From Strongyloides papillosus (taxonomy: Eukaryota; Nematoda; Chromadorea; Rhabditida; Strongyloididae), in NCBI GenBank assembly GCA_005656395.1, contig SRSI01000050.1, positions 2,480,001 to 2,544,000 of the forward strand: 64,000 nucleotides of DNA, read 5' to 3'. Positions 36,776 through 46,890 of this stretch are shown piece by piece. Position 1 is the first letter of the stretch. Each line of letters begins with the position of its first letter. Made by a program: the position numbers and the translations under genes. The notes below the pieces were generated by a model. That model was not told where the DNA came from. It worked only from the letters and a program-made list of their open reading frames with translations, and ran no database searches.

Positions 36776-38754
36776 CAAAATTTTTATAGTGAAAAAAAAT
36801 TTTAATTTTTAGTTTATGATGTGATTAAAAAATTGATTTTAAACATTTTTTTTATTAAAAAAAAATATTCATATATATTATTAATGCTCAATTCGCTTAA
36901 ATTATAAATTAATCTTACTAAAATTCTATTTATTAATAGAATAAACTTTTTTGATCGTTGAAGGAATATAAATTTGAGTAAATATTTTCCACCATTAATT
37001 TTTCGAAATTATTAAGGAAAATAAATACATTCTAGGGAGATGATGTAGATGTTGTAGTTGTTGGAGATGTTGTAGATGTTTCACTAATTTCTTTGTATGT
37101 CAATGAAAATGTATGGTTTTCTTGTTTTGCACTCCACAAAATTATGACTTCATCACCTTCTGAAGTAATATTGACTGGTAGTTCTGTTTCATTGCATAAA
37201 CAAAGCCCAGTTACAGATTTATCTATTCTATGCTTAATTTCTAGTGCCATTCCTGTGAAACAATATAAACCGTTAGATATGTTTGGTTGGGGACTAGCAA
37301 TTAATTCTGTAACACTGATATTCACGATTTTTCCAGATATTGCCTTAATATGAAAAGTACAGTTCATAACTCCAGTTTTATTTAAATTTTGTACCTTGTT
37401 TGTTGCATTATAATAGTGTGATCCACATTTATCATAATCTGAATGTTTTTGAAGTATACTACAATTATGACCAGCAAATCCACTCGGGCATTTACATTGC
37501 GAACAATTTTTTGGGTCTGGGTAACTGTAATGTTGGCAATTTAATAAAGTACCATTAGGACAAGTATCATTACAATACAAATAATTAATTAATTTAACAT
37601 CATTAAAAGTATAACCATTTTGTTGACCGATTTGTGCATTATAATTTGGATCTAAAGTTACAATCGTTGGATAATTATCATCTATAGCAAAGTCATATGA
37701 ATCATAATGCATAAGTGAACTTAAATCATAAGATATACTAAAATTTTCTGAATTATGTAATGGTTCTCGCGCAAAATTATATCTTAATTTTTGTTCTATA
37801 TTTTTTCTTATAATTTTAATATATTTATCTCTATCTCTTCGTGCTTGTTCATGGCGCATTCCTAAAGCATGACCTAATTCATGAAGAACAGATCCAATGT
37901 TATCTGCGCAAGATTTGGCTAAATTAACAGGTTGAGGAAGATCAGGTTCTTGTCTTCCTACCTCTGAAGAACATACGCTTTTGCGATGTGAGAAATTAAT
38001 TCCAGCTTCATTTTTAATATGCTTTAGAGATTCAGTAAAATTAACACAAGTCTCTGCTTCAATTACTTTAATTGCCATTTTAATTACTTCTTTATTAAGT
38101 TTTTGACTTATATAATATTTTATTGGGAATTCCCACTTAAATTTGCCTTTTTTGACTGCACTTTTTTTTGTTCTTATTTGTACTTTTTGATCATTACTAT
38201 TTATAGTATTTTCATGAGATTCGGTTGTTGTTGAAATACTTCTATTAAAAACATAATTCTGAAGTGTATTTTAAGTTGGAATATTAGATTGTATAAAGAT
38301 ACAACATACGATTTCTATAAGAATAGTTAATATAAGAATTGCTAAAATTACAAAAAAATTGGTCATAATTTCTAAACTTGTGTCATTAATTGTTTAAATA
38401 AAATGACTTTTATAGATATATATAAAAAGTTATGTATGAAAATGTTTTAAAATAAAGGTTACTACAATTTTTGTATAAACTTTCTAATGGTGACGTATCA
38501 TAAAGTTTGATACAAAACATTTAGGTAAATTTACAAAAAGGATGTTTAAAGTCTCCATGCTAGAAAACGAAATTCATATCCAATGTAATTAAGCAATCAA
38601 CGTATACTTTTATTTGAAAATGTACTCTACCACAACAAAGTGATAAGTTTTAGTACACGACGTAGAAAATGTTCTGCAGCATAGTTTTAAATAATTTTAA
38701 AAAAGATATTAAAGTCTGTTTTTTTATAAAATGAAATCAAAATTTTTATAGTGA
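36776..38754. repeat. Tandem duplication unit B (astacin gene plus flanks)
   Basis: Head-to-tail copy of 34818-36775 with an offset of about 1958-1962 nt. Both ends carry CAAAATTTTTATAGTGA (36776-36792 and 38738-38754). Similarity stops right after the second copy of this motif. Confidence 0.9.
37032..38366 (-). CDS. Astacin-family zinc metalloprotease, copy B (427 aa)
   Basis: Exons 38366-38310 and 38258-37032, with a 51-nt intron (GTATGT..CTTCAG) carrying the same in-frame TAA as copy A. Domain order is the same: hydrophobic N-terminus, short pro-region, astacin domain, EGF-like module (CPNGTLLNC to GFAGHNC), CUB-like domain and Thr-rich tail. The zinc site is HELGHALGMRHE and the Met-turn SLMHYD, both complete. 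It differs from copy A mainly in the region before the zinc site (GRQEPDLPQP against GRKYVKFSQP) and in the CUB-like part, while the intron and promoter are nearly unchanged. The differences are scattered and leave the frame open, so both copies look functional. A secreted, parasitism-related role is plausible but not shown. Confidence 0.93.
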
Positions 38755-39510
38755 TTTAGATAGTAAATTGTTTCATAATTTGTTTTTAAGTATAAACATT
38801 TTTTTTAACTTAGAAAATACATTTAAGCAAATCGAATTAGAATACAATAATTATAGATTTCAAGTAAATATATGTTTATGTAAATACTAAATTTTTTAAA
38901 TTTATAATATTTTTCAATTTTTTAACTGTCTACTCAGATCATGGTAGGTAGGGTCATTTTTTGAAGTTCCTCATAAAATATTCGTAAAGTGTTAGAAATT
39001 ATTATTCTACTATAGTGAGAAATACACCAAATTGAATAAAATTTTATATTTGAAGCAAAAAAGTGAGGAAAAAAATCCTATGGTAAAAAAGAATATTTTT
39101 TAATATTTCACAACGTTAATGGTATTGAGTTCTTAACAATTACACTTGGCATTAAATTAATAAAATAAAATTTTTAAAAACACTAGTAAAAATTAAATTT
39201 TTACCATTAAATATGTGGTATTTAAATTATAGAATTATTAGAAAGTTTCGATAGTGTAATAATTAAGAGCAAGTATAATAATTAATTGGAGATTAAGTCT
39301 AGTCCTCCTTGGATAGCCAATTTTAATATAGAATAAATGAAATTTAATATACCAAAATAAGGTAAGTTAGGGGAAGAAGAATTATGGTTTCAATGTAGGT
39401 TAAACTTGGGGAATAATTATTATTTTAATTTTTTCATTTGCATCAATGTTTTCCGTTAAATTTTTACCATCTGCAGATATTCATTAGATGATCCTATCTG
39501 CCATACATAG
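38755..39510. other. AT-rich gap between astacin array and pseudogene fragment
   Basis: About 750 bp with no ORF, repeat or RNA signal recognised. Confidence 0.5.
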
Positions 39511-39815
39511 GTAGTGAACTCATATTCTTTTATAAAATCAAATTTTCTACATCAGGGTGATTTGGTGGTACAATCAGACTACATTTATACTTTTTATTAG
39601 ACTCCAACAACTTGAGACTACAACATCATAATATTTTTTAGTATCTTCATCATTAATCTGATGGGAAGTATTAAAATTATTTTACATACAAATCATGAAA
39701 TAGAGAAAACTATTCATATACGCCTTCAATAAAAGAAATTTTTTTTAATGAAACAGTAAAATTGTATAAAAAAATCTTCCAAATAAATTCCTGTACTTAG
39801 TAGAATTTGCAATAT
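39511..39815 (-). pseudogene. Internally deleted pseudogene of the 46.7-48.3 kb gene
   Basis: 39511-39715 closely matches the C-terminal coding region of the gene at 46769-48301 (gene positions about 46857-47045). It includes the stretch coding the YKCSLIVPPNHPDVEN-like segment. From about 39720 the match jumps to the start-codon and 5' flank region of that gene (about 48290-48390). About 1.24 kb of coding body is therefore missing. The start-codon area, CTTCAATAAAAG against CTTCATTAAAAG, is also mutated. The fragment is an inactivated paralogue. It carries the same base-level arrangement at the frameshift site as the longer copy. Confidence 0.8.
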
Positions 39816-40207
39816 AGCATATTATATTCAAAAAAAAAATATTGAGTATTAATTTTTAAAAGGAATATTGGATACAAAGAACTTTGAAATCAACCCCCTA
39901 ATTTCTTAATAATTCTTTATTAGTAGAATAAAAATGATGATTTAAAATATAATGAAAGTTAGAAATTCTAATGAAAAACTCTATCTTTTTGGGATGATTT
40001 CTCATCTTTAGGTACTATTAGTTTTCTTTTTAGGAAACATTACTGCTATTGTTAAGAATAAAAAAAATTATTTTCATGAAACTTTTATTCATTTAACTTT
40101 ATAGTAACAAATTACACTTTGATTAAAAAAAATTGATTATACTAATAAATAAATTTAAAGTTTCTTATTTTTGTTATATTAAAAATTCATACACAATATT
40201 TTTACCA
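39816..40207. other. AT-rich gap
   Basis: About 390 bp between the pseudogene fragment and the 3' end of the 764-residue gene. Nothing is recognised. Confidence 0.5.
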
Positions 40208-42502
40208 TCATCTAGCAGCTAAATTCACGTTCTTATAATAATTTCTACCACGATTTGTGGAAGCGGAACTTCTTGAATTTCTGGAAACATTACTTGTAAC
40301 GTTACTTGAATAAGTAGCTGTTCTAGAGCCTTTTCCACTTTTTCCAGTTTTCGAAGCATTTGACATTGAAGCACTTCTACTTCCACCTCTAGTTCTACTT
40401 TTACTACTACTCATACTTGTTGATCCCTTACTTCTGCTTTTGGAAAGTGTAGATAATCCAGAATATGATGATAAACTGTCTTCAGCTCTTCTTTTTTTAA
40501 CCCTTCTGACGATTAGGTAAGCCACAACAATAACGATTATACAGAATAAGATAACAGCAATCACGATTCCTATAACCCATGGTGTTGAGTTATTTTTGAC
40601 TTGTGTGACGATCTTTTCTTTTGTTATAGTCTTTGTCTCGTTGTTTTTGGTTCCAGAATCCTGTGATATTGAGATAAAAAAGTCTTTTGTTGTATAGAAA
40701 GTTGTTTCAACCGGTGTTTCATATATGCAAATAACTGTTACTCCGGGAATATCCTTTGGCACTTTATATAAAATTTTACCCTCCTTAATATCTATGGTAT
40801 TTGTACCATTAGAGAAATCATGAATAGTTAAAGGATCTCTGACATCTTGGCCAAATTTTACTGTCATTTTTTTAATTTTACCAAAAGTTCCATATTGTTT
40901 ATTACAACCAATATCACTTTGATAATTATCAGTTACTTGTGAATGTAGTAAATCCATTTCAGCATTTTCATCTGGTAAGTAGTATACCTTGTCCATAGTA
41001 ACAATGTCTTTTATTAATAATGGTGTTGTTTTCACATCTTTACATCTATAGGATCCATAATTATTAATCTTTTTGCGTTTGAAATTTATTTCATTTTGAG
41101 ATGAAGTATAAACGACGTTTGGATCCTCCTCATTTTTTATTGTGAATTCGGCGCTTCTTGAATAAAATTCTTCCATGTGACCTTTGTTTGGCTCCACAGT
41201 TTTAGTTAGACATCTGAATGGATATTTGTTGTCAAGTTCATCCAATTTTATGAGGCGGTAAAATATATTTTTCCCTTCATGCTTTTTTATTGACTCCACC
41301 GATCCTATTGTAGGCAAGATATTAGCCTTTATATCACTTTTTAGATTTTTTATACACGATACTTCTTCAATGGCGTTGGGATCACTCAATCTTTGATGTC
41401 CATCCATGTTCTTCAAAGCATTTTCAAATTTTCCCCACTTATATATATAGATTTTTTGTCCAGCATAAAAGTTATATGTTAAGCTGTCATTACGAACTGT
41501 AATCGGTTCCATTATTCTTTCAGACATATAATTTGTATTAGTTTCCATATATCCGAAATGGCAATGTCTAGATATAGAATCACCAGACTTACACTTTAAC
41601 TCATCATTTAGAGGATTGATATTTCCAGATATTTCTTTATTTCTACTGTCTTCTCTTAAAGAATATCCAATGAGTAGGTCCGGCAATGCTAATTGTTTTA
41701 ACTTTCCACAAATAAATTCATTTGAGTCTCCGTTTTTCTTGTAAAAAGGCACCACTACGTGTGCGAATGCATTTGCGTTTTCAAAATATCCGTTATCTTT
41801 AATATGGTCTTCTGGTTGAAACTTATATAATCCTTTCTCAGGTACCCATCTAATATAAGGACACAAACCTAATCTTAAATTAACTTCATGATGTGGTCTG
41901 ATACCTAACAACATCCTATTATCCTTTGATTCAATACCCACCAAAACAGCATAATCAACCGTATGAATTTGTTTTACATTATTTAATGTTTCAGCATTTT
42001 TAACTTTATCAAAAAAAAATAGTCCCATATCACACTGTTGAATATTACAATAGACTGCAGCAGTTAAATAGTCATCAAAATTATTTCCTCCATGATATCC
42101 AGTAGAATATGAAATTTCGTAATTAATTTTGATGCCTACATCTACTACCGTGCCATCACTTAAATATCTTTTTCCTAATTTTACAGGTGCTAATCCTAAA
42201 CCACACATTTTACTCATACCTCTTGAGTTTTCCTTTATACGATCCCAAGAGAGTGGATATATCTTTACTTCATTAAATTTAACATTTTCAAACTGTTTCA
42301 TTTTTGTTGGGAATTTATTGAGTGAATTTAAATTTATGGTAATTATTTCCTCATGAAAAGCTCCAGATCCTGTAAACATCCTTTCACAAATATGTTCAAA
42401 AAATTTAACAATTTCCTTGCCTTCAGTAGGAACAGGATAATAATATTGGCCTTGAATAATTTCAGGGATAATCAATAGAATTGGTAGAAGTTTCACTAAC
42501 AT
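40208..42502 (-). CDS. Type I membrane protein of an unrecognised nematode family (764 aa)
   Basis: A single open frame. Signal peptide residues 1-18 are followed by a large ectodomain with regularly spaced cysteines and several N-glycosylation sites. One TM helix lies at about 642-668 (IGIVIAVILFCIIVIVVAYL). The cytoplasmic tail of about 95 residues is rich in Ser, Arg and Gly, after a basic stop-transfer RRVKKRR. No ectodomain family is recognised. It is clearly related to the gene at 46769-48301: both share C-x5-C followed by a MGL/IGF motif, CPYIRWVPEKGLYKF against CPSKNWVSEYGLTKY, and FICGKL..LPDLLIGYS against FCLCGHL..PSLDIGYN. The tail resembles a phosphorylatable adaptor-binding segment, but this is speculative. 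The gene is head to head with the helicase gene, about 570 bp apart. Confidence 0.85.
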   Translation of the reverse strand: MLVKLLPILLIIPEIIQGQYYYPVPTEGKEIVKFFEHICERMFTGSGAFHEEIITINLNSLNKFPTKMKQFENVKFNEVKIYPLSWDRIKENSRGMSKMCGLGLAPVKLGKRYLSDGTVVDVGIKINYEISYSTGYHGGNNFDDYLTAAVYCNIQQCDMGLFFFDKVKNAETLNNVKQIHTVDYAVLVGIESKDNRMLLGIRPHHEVNLRLGLCPYIRWVPEKGLYKFQPEDHIKDNGYFENANAFAHVVVPFYKKNGDSNEFICGKLKQLALPDLLIGYSLREDSRNKEISGNINPLNDELKCKSGDSISRHCHFGYMETNTNYMSERIMEPITVRNDSLTYNFYAGQKIYIYKWGKFENALKNMDGHQRLSDPNAIEEVSCIKNLKSDIKANILPTIGSVESIKKHEGKNIFYRLIKLDELDNKYPFRCLTKTVEPNKGHMEEFYSRSAEFTIKNEEDPNVVYTSSQNEINFKRKKINNYGSYRCKDVKTTPLLIKDIVTMDKVYYLPDENAEMDLLHSQVTDNYQSDIGCNKQYGTFGKIKKMTVKFGQDVRDPLTIHDFSNGTNTIDIKEGKILYKVPKDIPGVTVICIYETPVETTFYTTKDFFISISQDSGTKNNETKTITKEKIVTQVKNNSTPWVIGIVIAVILFCIIVIVVAYLIVRRVKKRRAEDSLSSYSGLSTLSKSRSKGSTSMSSSKSRTRGGSRSASMSNASKTGKSGKGSRTATYSSNVTSNVSRNSRSSASTNRGRNYYKNVNLAAR

Positions 42503-43072
42503 TGTAAAACAAATTAAATTACTCTAAAATTTCTCATTTTAAAATAATAAATTTTTTCATTAAAATTTTCATATATTTTTTCAAATTTCATGTTATATCA
42601 GTAAAAATCTGAATATAATTTTTTTTGCATATTTGATAATAATGTTAATGAACAGAATAACTTATCAATTTTATTGAAAAAATTTTTTTCTTATAAAAAT
42701 ATAATTACAATAACTGATCAAGTAGCTGATATTCTTTATTATCCTTAATTATTGTTTAATTTAAAAAAATGTTTCATTTGTTTGGTAATTAGACAACGGG
42801 TAAGCGGTGAAATCTTCACATAGAAGAAATCCATGGTAATAAGAAGCTTTCAGGATATTTATTATTTTTGCAAATCATAACTTAAATCTGTACTGTTCAT
42901 AATTGTCTTAATTATCATGTATAATTTCAAATAATTTCCTAACATGAAATTTAAATATAATTCACAACCAATACAAGTATGTACCCCAGAAAAATTAGAA
43001 TATTAAATTTTTTATTATAATTTCGTATAATATATATCTGCTTGTTTTATTGAATAAATAATTTTTACTAAC
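42503..43072. other. Divergent promoter region
   Basis: About 570 bp between the 764-residue membrane protein (-) and HELQ (+). It is AT-rich with a TATATATATC stretch near 43029-43038 before the helicase start. No other feature is seen. Confidence 0.5.
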
Positions 43073-45628
43073 ATGCTTAACCTAAGAAAAAGGATCTCAA
43101 CTAACCAAGAAAATTGTAGTGATGAAGTTGATGCTGGTAAGCATTCAACTAGTTTAACTTCACCCCCTAGGAAAAAAATCAAAAAGGATCGAGATGATAC
43201 TGAAAGACTAGATGTAAGTTATAAAATTATTTGCTTGTTTATTTCTTGTTTCTAGAAGACGATTGAAGGAAGAACTTCAAGTACTGGAAATGAAGAAATA
43301 TTTGATTTTAGTGATGATTTTGGGAACGATTTTTATGATAATCCTGGTAGTGATACCCACAGTTTAACCACGGATGATGTATTTAAAAGAATTGGCCTCT
43401 CACAGAAAACTCAGGATGCTTACAGAAAAGAGAGGAACATATCTAACTTGTATGATTGGCAAAAGGAGTGTATTACCGAACGAAAATTATTAAGAGGTGA
43501 TAACTACATTCTCTCTTTACAGACTGGTGCTGGAAAAACTCTAATAGCTGAGTTACTGATGCTTAGGGAAACACTTGTAAAAAACAGAAGCTGTATTATT
43601 ATCTTACCATATAAGGCAATTGTGCAAGAAAAAATCCTCTCTTTGTCTGCATTTGAAGAGCTGGAGATATTTGTGGAGGAGTACGCAGGTTCTAAAGGAA
43701 GGATTCCTCCTGTTAAAAGAAGAAAGGGACAAACCATATATGTAGCCACTATTGAGAAGGGAAACATTCTGATCAACAGTTTAATAAAAGCAAACAGATT
43801 AATGGAGATTGGTTTAGTTGTGATTGATGAACTTCATATGATTGGAGAGAAGGGACGTGGTGCGGTTATCGAACAATTAATATTCAAATATCTTATGTTT
43901 GGATCTGGTCAAATTGTAGGGATGTCTGCTACATTGGGAGATGTTGGTGAAATGTGTAAATTTATGAAGGCTAGCCACTTCTCTTCTGATTTCCGACCTG
44001 TAAAACTTTTTGAAAGAGCGAAGATAGGAGATTCTTTATACGATATTAATTGTGAAGGAGATCTCATACTACATAGTAAAATGAAAATTAATGAAAAAAA
44101 TAGAAAAACTGATCCAGATGACATTGTTTCACTGATTAAGGACATTGTGCCGCAGAAATCAGTGATAATCTTCTGCCCGACTAAAAAAAACTGTGAAAAT
44201 GTATGTAAAATGGTTGCAAAGCTTGCACCCAAATCGTTTAAAACACCAAATAGAGAACGCGAGGAAATTATCGATAATATAAAGAATGAAAATGATGGAG
44301 ATATAGAGGAAATTATGGAAATTGGCATTCGCGCAGGAATTGCTTACCATCACTCTGGATTAACTAGTGAAGAAAGGCATTGGATTGAGACTGCTTTTCA
44401 AAATGGCACTTTATATGCATTGTGTGCTACATCAACACTTGCTGCAGGAGTAAATTTGCCAGCACGACGTGTTATCATTAAGCAACCACAAGTTGGAATG
44501 GACTTTTTAGGAAAATCTCAATATTTACAGATGATTGGTCGTGCTGGTAGAGCAGGATATGACGATAAAGGAGAAAGCATAACAATAGTTGGAGCCCCAA
44601 ATGTCCAGAAATTTAGAGATATGCTTAAGTCGCCATTAGATTCTTGTAAAAGTCAAATGTTAGATCAATTATGCTTGGAAGGATTTCTTTTGGACCTAAT
44701 TTACTTAAAGTTAGTCGAAAAATTTGAACAGCTTCCGTATTTCCTCTCCAAAACATTGGCTGGAATACAAGATAATGATGAATGTTTGTCACTACTGGAA
44801 AAAACTATAGAAAGTTTAAAAGCAAAAGACATGGTAAAGATTGAAGATGGGATATTTAAACACACAGTTTTTGGAGAAGCCACGTTTGTTGCTAATTTCT
44901 CTCCAGACTGCGCAAAAATATTAAATGCTAATCTACTAAAGGATTTAACTAGTGGTGTTGTGTTTTCAACACACTTCCACTTAATACTCTTACTGATCCC
45001 TTATGACATTGGATGTAGCATTAATTGGGATCTATTCCATGATGAATTCAAAAAATTAGATGTATCGGAAAAACAGATTTTATCAAAAGTAAATATTCAA
45101 GAATCAGATATTCTCCGTCAAATAACTATGAAAAAAAAAGCTGAAAAGGGGACTCCATCTATGAGGTTGTACATTGCGTTCATAATGATGGACATATGGA
45201 ATAAAATACCAGTATCTAATGTGGCAAAAAAGTATAGTCTTCAAAAGGGCTGGATCCAAAATACACTTCACTCTGTGTGTTCTCAGGCACAGCGTATTCA
45301 ACGCTTTTCGGAGTTACTTGAAAATTTATGGCCTTTGAAGCTATTACTACCTCATATAATAGAAAAATTAAAGGAATGTAAAAATATTGAACTGCTCCCA
45401 TTAATGAATTTGGATTGTGTGAAGTTTGGTAGAGCCAAAATGCTGTATGATAAAGGTTTTAAAACTGTTAAATCTATCGCTGATGCAAAGCCTGGCGATT
45501 TGCTTAGTTGTATAGGGCAAATTAGTTTAGTTCATGCGAAAAGAATTATAAAAAGTGCTAAAACTGCAATTGATCAAATGCTTATTAACCAAGAAGAAGA
45601 AAGGATTTCATATGGACTATCATTGTAA
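43073..45628 (+). CDS. helq-1: HELQ (Hel308-type) DNA repair helicase
   Basis: Exons 43073-43213 and 43256-45628, with a 42-nt intron (GTAAGT..TTCTAG), give 837 residues. A basic N-terminal region (PPRKKIKK) precedes an acidic linker and a superfamily 2 helicase core. The core has LQTGAGKTL (Walker A, about K141), VVIDELHMIGE (DELH box, about 238), GMSATLG, and QMIGRAGRAG (motif VI, about 472). A winged-helix region, a ratchet-like domain and C-terminal helix-hairpin-helix-like motifs follow (LLSCIGQISLVHAKRI). The domain order and DELH box fit HELQ. The POLQ polymerase domain is absent, so it is not POLQ. In the family it unwinds 3'-5' and supports synthesis-dependent strand annealing and crosslink repair. 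It is the only conserved gene inside a block of lineage-specific genes. Confidence 0.94.
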
Positions 45629-46649
45629 ATTAAAAATTTTAAAAAGAAATGTAAATATATTTTTCATTTGTAATATTATTTGTATTATAATTTTTGTAAA
45701 TAATTTATTGTACTAAAAATTAGACTAACATATTAATTTTACTTATAAATATTGTATTTATATATAAATGTTTCTATATCACACAATAAACTTAAACATT
45801 GGAGATATCTTTATACATTTTAATAGTTTATTCGTAAAAATAATTGCATTTCTTTAGATAAGATAATTTTTAAATATTATATTTAAATCAGTATTTGTAA
45901 GTGTTAAGCAAAAAATTTATTGAATAAATGATGATAAAAAATTACCCTTTATATTCATTTTCTATAATTTTGAATAATTTTACAAGATTATAAGGAATTT
46001 TTGCGTGTTTTGAATTTACCTTACTTTATTTAGCAATATCAAAAAGACTGTCATCAAAATTAGATAGAAGAAACTTGTAATTTGACTTGTCAATTTCTGA
46101 GTCATCATTTTTCTCAATTTCTACATAGTTAAAATTTCTTCAAGTATTTTTTTAAATACTTTTCGAAATGCATAATCTGAAACAGCTTTGTTTGTCTAGT
46201 ACTTTCGAAAATGGTATATACCACCTAAATTGTTGTTCTAATGTAGATGGAACAGTATTTGAAGTTATGTCAAATTCATTCATAAATACTGATATTATAT
46301 GAAAAACTGTATTACCAGAAAATTATTTTGTTTTATATTAGTTGTCTGAATGAAATTCTTTTCGATGTCTTCTCCTATAATATTATGACAAAATAATGAA
46401 AAATTTAAAGTATTTGATACAGATATTTATAGAAATAAAACAAATGTTAATAAAAAATGTTTAATCAAATGAAGATAAAATTATTAGATTAATATATGTA
46501 TAAAAATTAATTATGGCGTTTTTTACAAGATAAATATATCTATTCTATTATTTTTCGGAAAATCTATTACTCCTTCTTTTCCACGAATTAGGTAAAGGCA
46601 TACAAATTTTTGATTTACAATTTTCGGATCTTTTCTTACTTTTAATGAT
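45629..46649. other. AT-rich gap between convergent genes
   Basis: About 1 kb covering the HELQ 3' flank and the region beyond the out-of-frame tail of the next gene. No gene is recognised. Confidence 0.5.
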
Positions 46650-46890
46650 CTATATGGAAATACCAGTGACTGCGATAATAACCAAACACCCAAAAATTCT
46701 GATTGAAATATATACTACTAATTTTATACTCTTATTTGTATTTTCACTCCGATTATCAGTTGAATTTGTCAAGTTATTTCCATTGGTGTTGTTAATAAAA
46801 TTCTCAGTGGAATTTTGAAGTGTATAGTTATATAAATCCTTATTTCCAATAACGATGAACTCATACTCTTTAATAAAATCAAGTTCTCTA
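46559..46890 (-). pseudogene. Out-of-frame TM and tail remnant of the 510-aa gene
   Basis: From about 46885 downward another frame continues the homology: a DFIKEYEF segment, an Asn/Thr/Ser-rich juxtamembrane stretch with several N-glycosylation sites, and a hydrophobic helix (SIKLVVYISIRIFGCLVIIA). A TAG follows at 46652-46650. Beyond it the same frame continues with a basic tail (KSKKRSENCK, WKRRSNRF) to a TAA near 46560. This matches the anchor-plus-basic-tail layout of the 764-residue paralogue, so the segment looks like the lost C-terminus of the gene. Confidence 0.6.
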
